Shown: piece after piece, positions 45,155-53,674 of the stretch
Position numbering within the stretch: the stretch's first letter is position 1
Layout of the letters: the number at the start of each line of letters is the position of its first letter
Notes under the pieces: generated by a model
Databases searched by the model: none
Seen by the model: the letters and a program-made list of their open reading frames with translations, nothing else
Told to the model about the DNA's origin: nothing
Position numbers and translations under genes: made by a program
Source of the DNA: Bog-473 sp963824195
GTDB taxonomy: Bacteria > Actinomycetota > Acidimicrobiia > Acidimicrobiales > RAAP-2
Length of the DNA: 64,000 bases
Assembly: GCA_963824195.1 (NCBI GenBank)
Contig: CAWGOJ010000022.1
Location: 1 to 64,000 of the forward strand
Direction: 5' to 3'

Positions 45155-46639
45155 ATGGTTGCCGCCTCTTCCGTCACCGCCACGGCGACCCGCGTCCCTG
45201 CACCCGAGGCGACCGCAGAGTCGAAGCTGGCGGCGAGCGTGGCCCGCCGCATCCTCGCCGACGTGGTGGATCGGGGCTGGCCGGTCGGCGAGGTCCTCGG
45301 CTCCCAGTCCGAGTTGATCGAGCGCTACGGGGTCAGCCGCGCCGTGTTCCGCGAGGCGGTGCGACTGGTCGAGAACCAGCAGGTGGCCTCCATGCGCCGG
45401 GGACCGGGTGGGGGCCTGGTCGTGACCGAGCCGACCGTGGACGCCATCATCGACGCCGCGGTGCTGTACCTGCATCGGGCGAACACCCCACTGGACGAGG
45501 TGTTCGAGGCGCGCATCGTGGTCGAGGAGGTTGCGGCCGAGCTGGCGGCCGCCCGGCTCACCGAGGACGACGCGGCTGGACTGCGGAAGCTGCGCGCCGA
45601 AGAGGTCGATGGCACCGTCCGCGACCACCGCGCCCTGCACGCACGATTGGCCGACATCACCCGCAACCCCGCCCTCGAACTGTTCATCGACATCTTGAAC
45701 CGGGTTGCCTTCTTGTACTTCCGCGGTGGACCGTCGGTCTCCGACGCCACGCTGACCCAGTCGCAGCAGGCGCACGCCCGAGTCACCGACGCCGTGCTGA
45801 GTGGCGACGCGGACCGGGCGCGCCGGCGCATGCGTCGGCACCTCGAGGCCGAGTCCGCCTTCCTGCAGAATCGCCGTCTCTCCCGGCAGCTCCTGCCCCG
45901 CAGCGTGGCCCTCGGTGGCGGCGTGAGCAACAAGCGGGCCGAGGACGTGGCCCGCGCCATCCTGCAGGACGTGGTGGCCGATGACCTCCCGCCGGGGTAC
46001 CTCCTCGGGTCCCAGACGGCGCTGATCGACCGTTACGGGGCCAGCCGAGCCGTCTTTCGCGAGGCACTGCGGCTGCTCGAGCACCATCAGATCGCGACCA
46101 TGCGTCGGGGACCCGGCGGCGGCCTGTTCGTCTGCGCGCCCAGCGTGCGGGGGGTCAGCGAGGTGGTGGCGGTCTATCTCACTCGACGCGGCATCTCCAT
46201 GGCCGACCTGATCGAGCTCCGTATCCGGGTGGAGCTCGCGCTGGTCGAGCTGGCCATCACGCGGGTCGACACGGACGGCGAGTCCGACCTGCGCGCCGCG
46301 TTCGACCGCGAGCGTGGCCTGTCCGTGGCGGAGTTCGCCGACGGCGGGCACGACCTTCACGCAGTCATCGCCGGCCTCGCCGGCAACCGGGCCCTCGAAT
46401 TGGTGGCGCTGGTCCTCATCCGCCTCATGCGCCTGCACCAGGTCGAGGACGTCTCGGACGCGCAGAGGGCCCGGGCCGCCACCGAGGTCTCCCGCGCCCA
46501 CGGCGCCATCGCCGCGGCCATCACCGAGGGCGAACCCGAGCTGGCGCGCCGCCGGATGCGCCGGCATCTCGAGGTCGTCGGCATGTACCTGCGCGACGAA
46601 CCGACCGCTCAGGTCGTGGAGAACACCTTGCGCGAGTAG
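45155..46639 (+). CDS. tandem GntR-FCD regulator (two complete modules fused)
   Basis: 494 residues consisting of two GntR winged helices each followed by an FCD ligand domain. wHTH1 is about 28-92 (YGVSRAVFREAVRLVE, MRRGPGGGL), FCD1 about 105-240, wHTH2 about 258-325 (YGASRAVFREALRLLE, MRRGPGGGL) and FCD2 about 335-480; each FCD ends in RRRMRRHLE. FadR-type proteins are normally 230-250 residues and bind DNA as dimers, so this is a single-chain pseudo-dimer from internal duplication. The second FCD has lost similarity in its first helices and may differ in ligand. The 3' end overlaps the exporter permease by 31 bases, convergent. Confidence 0.93.
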   Translation: MVAASSVTATATRVPAPEATAESKLAASVARRILADVVDRGWPVGEVLGSQSELIERYGVSRAVFREAVRLVENQQVASMRRGPGGGLVVTEPTVDAIIDAAVLYLHRANTPLDEVFEARIVVEEVAAELAAARLTEDDAAGLRKLRAEEVDGTVRDHRALHARLADITRNPALELFIDILNRVAFLYFRGGPSVSDATLTQSQQAHARVTDAVLSGDADRARRRMRRHLEAESAFLQNRRLSRQLLPRSVALGGGVSNKRAEDVARAILQDVVADDLPPGYLLGSQTALIDRYGASRAVFREALRLLEHHQIATMRRGPGGGLFVCAPSVRGVSEVVAVYLTRRGISMADLIELRIRVELALVELAITRVDTDGESDLRAAFDRERGLSVAEFADGGHDLHAVIAGLAGNRALELVALVLIRLMRLHQVEDVSDAQRARAATEVSRAHGAIAAAITEGEPELARRRMRRHLEVVGMYLRDEPTAQVVENTLRE

Positions 46640-47652
46640 TACCAGACCGCGAGCGCGCTCAGCACCACGGCGAAAATGGCCAGCGCACCGATCTCAGGCA
46701 GCGTGTCCGCAAACGTCGCGTGGTCGGAGATCAGTTTGATGAAGGCATCCATGGCCCACGCCTGGGGGACGATGTGCCCCACGTTCTTGACCGTGGTGCT
46801 GACCGTGTTGAGCTGGTAGACGCAGCCGCCGAGCATGCCAGCGATGATCGCCACGATCACGGCGGTGGCGATGGCCTGCTCCTGTGAGCGCGACCAGGTG
46901 CCGATGATCACCGCCAGCGCGGCGATGCTGATGCCGAGAAGAGCGACGACGAGAAAGACGCTCATCGGATTGCCCCAGTGCACGTTGAAGAGCACGATGC
47001 CGACGAAGATCAGACCGATCGCCATGGCGATCGCGGTGACCATCATGCTCGCCATCTGCCCGAAAACGATGGCCCGCTTGCGGACCGGTGCCGCCGAGAG
47101 CCGCTGCAGGACGCCCAATCGGCGCGTTTCGACCATGCCGGCCGACAGCACCAGCACGGCGATCCCCATGAAGAGCACGAGGTTGGCCGGAGCCACGTAC
47201 CAGAACGGGCTGAGCGGTGCCTGGGTCTGCGTCGCCTTCAGCGTGGCGTCCGTGAACTTGGTGTTCGATCCCTCGGCTGCCATGAGGTCCATGAGCGCGA
47301 CGACGTCGGTCCGGGCCTGCACCGCGTCCGTGGTGGCCGATTCGACCAGGAAGTCGGCCCGCACCGAATTGCTCTGCGATGGGAGCTGGACGATTCCGGC
47401 CACCACCCGGCCCCGCAGTATGTCGTCGGTCAGATCGGTCCGATTGCTCTCGACGCGGACCTTGATCCCGTTGGTCGTCTCGGCCAGGTGCAGGAGACGC
47501 GGCGATGGATGGAGGAGCCCGATCGGCTCCTTTGGGCTGCCTTCCAGGAGACCGGTGATGAGGATGATGACGACGGGGACGAGCGTGCCGATGATGAGCA
47601 GGCGGCGGTCGCCCATGGCCCGCCGCAGGTTCACCCAGATGACTGCGATCAC
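46609..47652 (-). CDS. ABC-2 type exporter permease, second subunit
   Basis: 347 residues from GTG 47652 (GTGA overlap with the previous permease). One N-terminal helix (LLIIGTLVPVVIILITGLL), a large external domain (about 40-170) and five C-terminal helices (LVLFMGIAVLVLSAGMVETR...). This is the ABC-2 type 3 permease layout. RLGVLQRLSAAPVRK is the cytosolic coupling motif. Works with the permease at 47649 and the ATPase at 48773 as a heteromeric exporter. Substrate unknown. Confidence 0.9.
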   Translation of the reverse strand: MIAVIWVNLRRAMGDRRLLIIGTLVPVVIILITGLLEGSPKEPIGLLHPSPRLLHLAETTNGIKVRVESNRTDLTDDILRGRVVAGIVQLPSQSNSVRADFLVESATTDAVQARTDVVALMDLMAAEGSNTKFTDATLKATQTQAPLSPFWYVAPANLVLFMGIAVLVLSAGMVETRRLGVLQRLSAAPVRKRAIVFGQMASMMVTAIAMAIGLIFVGIVLFNVHWGNPMSVFLVVALLGISIAALAVIIGTWSRSQEQAIATAVIVAIIAGMLGGCVYQLNTVSTTVKNVGHIVPQAWAMDAFIKLISDHATFADTLPEIGALAIFAVVLSALAVWYYSRKVFSTT

Positions 47653-48776
47653 GGCTCGACCATCTTGCGCACCCGGGTCAGGGCCAGGCCCCCGGCCACC
47701 AGGGCAATGGCCAGCAGCACGAAGAAGGGGCCGACGACGCTGCTCGCCGGTTCGCCCAGCTGGTCGAGCCGTCCGAACCCGACGAGGGCCCACCCGTTCG
47801 GCGTCCCCAAGGCCAACACCTGGAAGACGTCGGGGAGCGAGCCCGATGGGAGCAGGTTGCCGCCGACCAGAGCCAGGAACAGGCCCACGAGCAGCGTGAT
47901 GCCGAACGCCTGTTGCTCCGTCTTGGCCAGGGATGTGAGGAAGACGCCGATGCCGCACATGGCGACGGTGGCGCCCATACACATGAGCAGCACGCCGAGC
48001 GGGCTCCCCCAATCGGCGCCGAAGGCGAAGGTCGTCACTCCCCAGATCACGAAGATGGTGGCCAGGCCCGTCACGAAGATGGCCAGCAGTTTCCCGAGGA
48101 CGATCTGGGTCGGCCGCAGCGGGGCCGCGGTGACTCTGGCGAGCGTGCCGGCGGCGCGCTCCATGAGGAGCGAGCGCATGCCGAGGCCACTCCCGATGAA
48201 GAGGAAGACGACCGCGATGTTGGGTGCGAAGAAGTTGAGGTTGACCTTGCCGCCATGGCCCACGCTCTGCGTCTCTATCGCCACCGCGGCCGGGTCGACG
48301 GTGACGCGGTGTGGCACCTTGGCCGCGTAGAGGACGCTCGAGATGCCGGCGGCGACGGACTCTGCATACTCCTGCCCGAGCTGCGAGGTGCCCCGGGTCA
48401 CGACGTCGAACCCGGGGGTGTGCGTAGCGCCCGGGTCGACGATGGGAACGAGGAGGCTGGACAGGTGCATCTGTCCCGGGAGCACCGCCACCCCGCTGTC
48501 GAGACTCCCGTTGGCCACCGCGGCCTTGACGGCGTCCTGGCTGGGCATGGGGACGACGGTGACGCCGGGCGGCAGCTGGCTGGCGTGTTCGGCGGCCGCC
48601 ATGAGTTGCGGCGAGGCACCCGACACGCCGACGCGCACTGCCACCGCAGCGCCGCTACCGGCGAAGGAGAGCCCGAGGACGGCCGCCATGAGGAGCGGTG
48701 CGGCGAGGCACCCGATGAGGACGGAGCGATCGCGCAGCCGGCGTCGGAGCTCGTTCAGCGCGATGACGCGGATCAA
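47649..48776 (-). CDS. ABC-2 type exporter permease, first subunit
   Basis: 375 residues. The start is TTG 48776, overlapping the ATPase stop in TTGA; the longer frame upstream lies over the ATPase gene. First helix (SVLIGCLAAPLLMAAVLGLSF), an external domain of about 140 residues, then NFFAPNIAVVFLFIGSGLGM and further helices, with the coupling motif RAAGTLARVTAAPLRPTQ. Paralogous to the second permease by architecture. Confidence 0.9.
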   Translation of the reverse strand: MIRVIALNELRRRLRDRSVLIGCLAAPLLMAAVLGLSFAGSGAAVAVRVGVSGASPQLMAAAEHASQLPPGVTVVPMPSQDAVKAAVANGSLDSGVAVLPGQMHLSSLLVPIVDPGATHTPGFDVVTRGTSQLGQEYAESVAAGISSVLYAAKVPHRVTVDPAAVAIETQSVGHGGKVNLNFFAPNIAVVFLFIGSGLGMRSLLMERAAGTLARVTAAPLRPTQIVLGKLLAIFVTGLATIFVIWGVTTFAFGADWGSPLGVLLMCMGATVAMCGIGVFLTSLAKTEQQAFGITLLVGLFLALVGGNLLPSGSLPDVFQVLALGTPNGWALVGFGRLDQLGEPASSVVGPFFVLLAIALVAGGLALTRVRKMVEP

Positions 48777-49747
48777 TCCCGCAGCTCTTTCCCCGTCAGA
48801 CTCAAGAAGACGTCTTCCAGGTTGGGCGAACGCACCTCGACGCCAGTGAGGTCGACACCGTTCCGGGTCGCCACAGCCACAACGGCCGGGAGGACAGCCG
48901 GTCCGTGGTCGGTGCTCAGCTCGAGATTGCCATCCACCTCGTGCACGTCGTGGATGTTGTCGAGCTGGCGGCAAGCCGCGGCCAGCCCGTGCAGGTCCGC
49001 ACCGTCACAGGCGAGGTGCACCTTGTCCCGGCCGCCGTAGTCGTCGATCAGTGAGTCGGCCGTCCCTTCTGCGATCAGGTGGCCGTCATCGATGATGCCG
49101 ATGCGGTCACACAGCTTTGCCGCCTCCTCCATGTAGTGCGTCGTGTAGAGCACGGCAATACCGAGCTGCCCGACGGTCTCGAGGATCGCGTTACGACTCT
49201 GGGGGTCGACGCCGACGGTGGGCTCGTCGAGGACGAGCAGCTTGGGGCGGTGCAACAGACCGGCCGCCATGTTGGCGCGCCGCTTCATACCGCCCGAGTA
49301 GGTGCCGATGCGGTCCTTCCCGCGGTCGGCGAGCCCGACCAGCTCGAGCGTCTCGCCGATGCGGGCCTGGAGATCCTTGCCCGACAGCCCGTAGAGCTGG
49401 CCGAAGAAGGTGAGGTTCTCCACTGCCGAGAGGTCCGGGTAGAGGGCGAGGTCCTGGGGGACGTAGCCGACGGCCGCCTTGGCCTCGAGCGTGCCGCCCT
49501 CGAAGCCGTCGACGGTGACCTCGCCCTCGTCGGGCACCGCCAACCCGCAGAGCATGGAGATGGTCGTGGTCTTCCCGGCGCCATTGGGGCCGAGCAGGCC
49601 GTAGCACTCATCCTCGGCTATTGAAAAGGACACCCCGTCGACCGCCAGGCGGTCGCCGTATCGCTTGCGTAGGCCCTCGCAGCGCAGCATGGCGACAGGC
49701 CCGAGACCCGTGGCGCCCGCCTCGCTGCCTCCGACCGCCTGTTGCAT
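48773..49747 (-). CDS. ABC exporter ATPase
   Basis: 324 residues from ATG 49747. Walker A GPNGAGKTTT, signature YSGGMKRRAN, Walker B LLVLDEPTVGVDP, and switch H in TTHYMEEA; the PTVGVDPQSRN variant is typical of the CcmA/YhiH-like exporter ATPases. First gene of a three-gene operon (ATPase, permease, permease), each coupled by 4-base overlaps. Its promoter region carries two copies of the recurrent element (49763 and 49887). Confidence 0.93.
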   Translation of the reverse strand: MQQAVGGSEAGATGLGPVAMLRCEGLRKRYGDRLAVDGVSFSIAEDECYGLLGPNGAGKTTTISMLCGLAVPDEGEVTVDGFEGGTLEAKAAVGYVPQDLALYPDLSAVENLTFFGQLYGLSGKDLQARIGETLELVGLADRGKDRIGTYSGGMKRRANMAAGLLHRPKLLVLDEPTVGVDPQSRNAILETVGQLGIAVLYTTHYMEEAAKLCDRIGIIDDGHLIAEGTADSLIDDYGGRDKVHLACDGADLHGLAAACRQLDNIHDVHEVDGNLELSTDHGPAVLPAVVAVATRNGVDLTGVEVRSPNLEDVFLSLTGKELRD

Positions 49748-49762
49748 GCACCCTCCCCAGGG

Positions 49763-49780
49763 AAAAGAGGACCCTCTTTT
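49763..49780 (-). promoter_or_regulatory. perfect palindrome AAAAGAGG-AC-CCTCTTTT
   Basis: Eight-base arms around two bases, about 16 bases upstream of the ABC ATPase start, overlapping its likely transcription start. It is the most symmetrical member of the recurrent element family. Confidence 0.6.
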
Positions 49781-49886
49781 TAACCATAGCAGAGCGGACT
49801 TCCGAGGGGCCGGTCGGGCACCTGCCGCTCAGGTAGGGAGCCGATTCCGGGTTCCGCACCGAGCCCGGACGGCCGTCGGTCGGAGC

Positions 49887-49900
49887 AAAAGAGTATGACG
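49887..49900 (-). promoter_or_regulatory. AAAAGAGTATGACG element
   Basis: A second copy of the recurrent element in the same 155-base intergenic region, with GT-ATG-AC core, directly after the stop of the leftward esterase gene. Could be a second operator for the exporter operon. Confidence 0.4.
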
Positions 49901-49902
49901 AA

Positions 49903-51342
49903 TTATCCCTGCGCCACGGCGAGGGGATAGGAGGACGCGGCGGCCACCTCGAGGATCTCCGACCGGTCCTCGCCGAGGATGAACCCTGCCGCGATGGCGG
50001 CGTCGAGGGCGGCCTCGAACCGCTCCAGGTACTCCGCCTGGCCCCCCGGATAGAGCACGGTCAGCGTGGCGGCGTCGAAGGGCTCCGTGCGGCCGAACAA
50101 CATAGCGAACGTCTCCCCCGTCTGGCCGAGACCCGACGTGACACAGATCGGCGCGTCGACCCAAGGCGAGCGGATGCCGCCGAACGCGTTGCCATGCTCG
50201 TCCAGTCGGAAGCCCGTTGATTCGGCGTCGAGGTCCAGCCGGGGAGCCGACGGGGGCGGTTCGCCACCAGCCGCCCACCGTGCAAGATGGGCCAGGGCGG
50301 CCTGAGAGACATAGTGCTGCTGGGGCACGGCGTTGATCGGCGAATCCGTGTTCCCGATCATGAGGTTCCTGGTGGGGCGCAGGAGCTCGGCCATGCGTTC
50401 CGGGCTCAAGGTGCCGTCGTCGTGACGGCCCGCGCTGACCGTGTACGTGTCAGCGTGTGCCGCACCTGCCATTTCCCAGACACGGATGCGCTCGGAGTCG
50501 GGCTGGTCGGCGAGCCCACCCCCGAGCAGGATGACGTCGGTCTCGCTCTGGAGCACGAGCACCGGCACCCGCGCATCCTGGCGGATGCTCTCACCCTTGG
50601 CCGAGATGATACGGCGGGTCGCATCGATTCCCTCACCTCGCGCCGAGGGAACGAACACGCCGTCGATCGACACGCCGACACCCGGGCGCCCGTGCACGAA
50701 GAAGCCGTCGAAGAGCTGTGCATGAGGATCGACTGCGTTGATGTAGGTCACCAGGCATGCGGCAGACTGCGACTCGCCGGCCGCGAGGATCTGCTCGGGC
50801 ACCAAGCCTCCGAGCGGGTTCTCGTCGGGAGGCAGACGGAGCAACCCACCGACCTGGGTGAAGATGTCGAAGGACCAAGCGTCCCCGGGATGCTCAAGCT
50901 CGCCGTAGCGCTCCGGCGCCAGGAGCTTCAGGTGGATACTCTCGACGAAGCCCCCGCCGTCGATACCCACCTTCTGCGCCGACACACCGACCCACGCATG
51001 GCCCTGGGCAGCAAGGTGACGGTGGAAGAAGCCCCAATCCGGCGCCGCATCGATGCCCGCCGACACGTTGTACCACTCCACGACCACCGTGCCGCTGAAC
51101 CGGTCCGGATCGATGGGACGTCGCACCACACACCGCGTCCGGAATGGCGCCGCGGCGCTGGCAGCCACGTCCCAGTGGCCGTCCACCCCCCGCTCGCCCC
51201 GCAACGCGTAGGAGATGGCCGACCCCTCGACGCTGAACTCGGTCTCCTCGTAGCCGAGGGTGGCGAGGTCGTAGTTCCTCATGACGTCGGGCGCAGTGCC
51301 CGCCATCTTCTTGAACACTGCCCGTCGTGAGCTGGTCACCAC
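49903..51342 (-). CDS. alpha/beta hydrolase-domain protein (Abhydrolase_10-like)
   Basis: 479 residues from GTG 51342, with GGGGAGGGCA upstream. The family pattern is recognisable: TVVVEWYNVSAGIDAAPDW, the nucleophile elbow in ILAAGESQSAACLVTYINA, VLVLQSETDV (acid strand), and VWEMAGAAHADTY with the His. No signal peptide. Acts as an esterase, lipase or lactonase on an unknown substrate. It diverges from the thiolase operon across 112 bases containing a recurrent element, so the two are probably co-regulated. Confidence 0.82.
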   Translation of the reverse strand: MVTSSRRAVFKKMAGTAPDVMRNYDLATLGYEETEFSVEGSAISYALRGERGVDGHWDVAASAAAPFRTRCVVRRPIDPDRFSGTVVVEWYNVSAGIDAAPDWGFFHRHLAAQGHAWVGVSAQKVGIDGGGFVESIHLKLLAPERYGELEHPGDAWSFDIFTQVGGLLRLPPDENPLGGLVPEQILAAGESQSAACLVTYINAVDPHAQLFDGFFVHGRPGVGVSIDGVFVPSARGEGIDATRRIISAKGESIRQDARVPVLVLQSETDVILLGGGLADQPDSERIRVWEMAGAAHADTYTVSAGRHDDGTLSPERMAELLRPTRNLMIGNTDSPINAVPQQHYVSQAALAHLARWAAGGEPPPSAPRLDLDAESTGFRLDEHGNAFGGIRSPWVDAPICVTSGLGQTGETFAMLFGRTEPFDAATLTVLYPGGQAEYLERFEAALDAAIAAGFILGEDRSEILEVAAASSYPLAVAQG

Positions 51343-51392
51343 TGCCCTCCCCGTCGGGGCGCAGGGGCCCGACTCGATCGTGTCGTCTTATT

Positions 51393-51407
51393 AGGATACT
51401 CTTTAAG
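51393..51407. promoter_or_regulatory. AGGATACTCTTTAAG element between divergent esterase and thiolase
   Basis: Reads AAAGAGTATCCTAAT on the minus strand, almost identical to the cores at 18164 and 20134. It supplies a TATCCT -10 candidate leftward and TACTCT rightward. Confidence 0.45.
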
Positions 51408-51454
51408 CTTGTCGGGCTTTCGGCCCACATACGCAACAGGATCGAGGATAGGAC

Positions 51455-52693
51455 GTGAGCGAGGCTTGGATCATCGACGCATGCCGTACTCCGCGAGGCA
51501 TCGGGAAGGTTGGTAAGGGGGCGCTGGCGGAGCTCCACCCGCAGGTACTCGGCGCCACCGTCCTACGTGCCCTGGCCGAGCGCAACGGATTGGATACCGG
51601 CGACGTCGATGACGTCGTCTGGGGCACCTCCATGCAGGTGGGATCCCAGGGGGGTGACCTCGGCCGCATGGCCGCGCTCGATGCGGGCTACGCCATCACC
51701 GCCAGCGGCGTGACGCTGGACCGCTTCTGCGGGTCCGGCATCTCCTCGGTCAACTTCGCGGCCACCTCCATCCTGGCGGGCATGGAGGACGTCGTCATCG
51801 CCGGCGGCACCGAGATGATGTCGTCCTATGCCGCCAACGCGTCGAAGTCACGCTCTCCCTTCCTCGACAGCGGCAACGACCACCTGCGCGCCATCCACCC
51901 GCAGACCAACCAGGGCGTGGCGGCCGACGCCATCGCCACGCTGGAGAAGATCGACCGCCGCGCTGTGGACGAGTTGGCGGCGGAGTCACAGCGCCGGGCC
52001 GAGATCGCGATCAAGGAGGGGCGCTTCGACAAGTCGCTGGTGCCGGTGCACCATCTGGACGGCTCGGTGGCGCTGGACCGGGACGAGTACCCGCGGCCGG
52101 GCACGACGGCCGACTCGCTGGCCTCGTTGCCCTCATCCTTCGAGGGGCTGGCTGACATCCCGTTGGACGAAAACGGGACCACCTACCGCTCCCTGGTCCT
52201 GCAGAAGTTCCCCGGCCTCGAGATCACCCACGTGCACCACGCCGGTAACTCCTCGGGTGTGGTCGACGGCGCGGCCGCGCTGCTCATGACCAGCCCCGAG
52301 TACGCCACCGCGCACGGGATGAGGCCCCGGGCGAGGGTCGTGGCGACGGCGAACATCGGTGACGATCCGACATTGATGCTCAACGCTCCGGTGCCCGCCA
52401 CGAGGAAGGTGTTGGCCAAGGCGGGCATGTCGCTCAGCGACATCGACCTCTTCGAGGTCAACGAGGCGTTCGCGGTCGTACCTGAGAAATACATCCGCGA
52501 CCTCGACATCGACCGCGAGAGGATCAACGTCAACGGAGGCGCCATCGCGCTGGGTCACCCGATCGGGGCCACCGGATCGCTCCTGGTGGGAACGGCGCTC
52601 GACGAACTCGAGCGGCGAGACAAGCAGGTCGCGCTGATCACCATGTGCGCCGGCGGTGGCATGGCGCCCGCGGTGATCATCGAGCGGGTCTAG
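51455..52693 (+). CDS. thiolase (acetyl-CoA acyltransferase)
   Basis: 412 residues from GTG 51455, after GAGGATAGGA. Catalytic Cys92 in DRFCGSGISS, the NEAFA box, His368 in GGAIALGHPIGATGS, and Cys398 in CAGGGM are all present, so it should cleave 3-ketoacyl-CoA (or condense acyl-CoAs). The 112-base gap to the divergent esterase holds the promoter. It is followed 27 bases later by a hydrolase and then a CoA ligase, forming an operon that could activate and shorten an acid. Confidence 0.93.
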   Translation: MSEAWIIDACRTPRGIGKVGKGALAELHPQVLGATVLRALAERNGLDTGDVDDVVWGTSMQVGSQGGDLGRMAALDAGYAITASGVTLDRFCGSGISSVNFAATSILAGMEDVVIAGGTEMMSSYAANASKSRSPFLDSGNDHLRAIHPQTNQGVAADAIATLEKIDRRAVDELAAESQRRAEIAIKEGRFDKSLVPVHHLDGSVALDRDEYPRPGTTADSLASLPSSFEGLADIPLDENGTTYRSLVLQKFPGLEITHVHHAGNSSGVVDGAAALLMTSPEYATAHGMRPRARVVATANIGDDPTLMLNAPVPATRKVLAKAGMSLSDIDLFEVNEAFAVVPEKYIRDLDIDRERINVNGGAIALGHPIGATGSLLVGTALDELERRDKQVALITMCAGGGMAPAVIIERV

Positions 52694-52720
52694 GGCCGGA
52701 GTCCCGGGGCGGGGACAGTC

Positions 52721-53674
52721 GTGACGTCACTGCAGGACACACTGGGGTCGGACGACTACGACGAGTTCGGGCTCCTGCACGAGAACGCGGCCGAGTGGGA
52801 CATCCCCTTCGAACGACAGCCGGTCGTCACCCGCACCTCCCTCGCGCTGCCCTCGGGGCAGAAGCTGTCGTACCTGCGCTGGGGCGAGGGTGACCCCGAA
52901 CTCGTGTTCCTCCACGGCGGGGCGCAGAACGCCCACACCTGGGACACGGTCATGCTGGCCCTCGGCCGTCCGGCGGTGGCGGTCGACCTGCCCGGCCACG
53001 GGCATTCGGACCGGCGCGCCGACCGCGACTACGGGCCCTGGCAGAACGCCGCAGCCGTGGCGACGCTGATGGAGGCTGTGGCACCTGCCGCCCGGTGCGT
53101 CACCGGCATGTCGCTCGGCGGGGCCACGACCATCCGCCTGGCCTCCCAACGGCCGGACCTGTGCCGGCGGGCGGTGTTCGTCGACGTCACACCGCAGATC
53201 AATGACCCGTCACGGCAGCTGACCACGGCCGAGCGGGGCACGGTCTCGCTGATCGCCGGGCCACCGGTCTACGACAGCTTCGAGGAGATGGCCGAGGCAG
53301 CGGTGGCACTCAGCCCGTACCGGGCCGCCGCCGGCGTGCGGCGCGGGGTGCGCCACAACGCCCGCCGGCTGGACGACGGCCGCTGGACGTGGCGCTACGA
53401 CCTCTTCGGGCCCCCGACCGGTGCGCCGACGACCGGAGAAGGCGGTCCCGCCTGGGTCGACTTCACCTCGCTGTGGGAGGACGTGAGCGCCATCACCGTC
53501 CCAGCCCTCTTCGTGCGCGGCGGCCTGTCACCCTTCGTACGGGACGAAGACCTCGCCGAGATGCGGCGGCGCCTGCCCTCGCTCGACGTGGTCGTTGTCG
53601 ACGGCGCCGGCCACGCCGTGCAGAGCGACCGGCCGCTCGTGCTGGCCGACCTCATCCGCACCTTCGCCTTGTGA
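52721..53674 (+). CDS. alpha/beta hydrolase
   Basis: 317 residues from GTG 52721. Classical fold: VFLHGGAQNAHTW (oxyanion), the elbow GMSLGGATT with the Ser, VPALFVRGGLSPFVRDED with the acid, and DGAGHAVQSDRP with the His. Resembles meta-cleavage-product hydrolases, epoxide hydrolases and haloperoxidases in general layout; substrate unassigned. Coupled to the downstream ligase through a GTGA overlap. Confidence 0.9.
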   Translation: MTSLQDTLGSDDYDEFGLLHENAAEWDIPFERQPVVTRTSLALPSGQKLSYLRWGEGDPELVFLHGGAQNAHTWDTVMLALGRPAVAVDLPGHGHSDRRADRDYGPWQNAAAVATLMEAVAPAARCVTGMSLGGATTIRLASQRPDLCRRAVFVDVTPQINDPSRQLTTAERGTVSLIAGPPVYDSFEEMAEAAVALSPYRAAAGVRRGVRHNARRLDDGRWTWRYDLFGPPTGAPTTGEGGPAWVDFTSLWEDVSAITVPALFVRGGLSPFVRDEDLAEMRRRLPSLDVVVVDGAGHAVQSDRPLVLADLIRTFAL

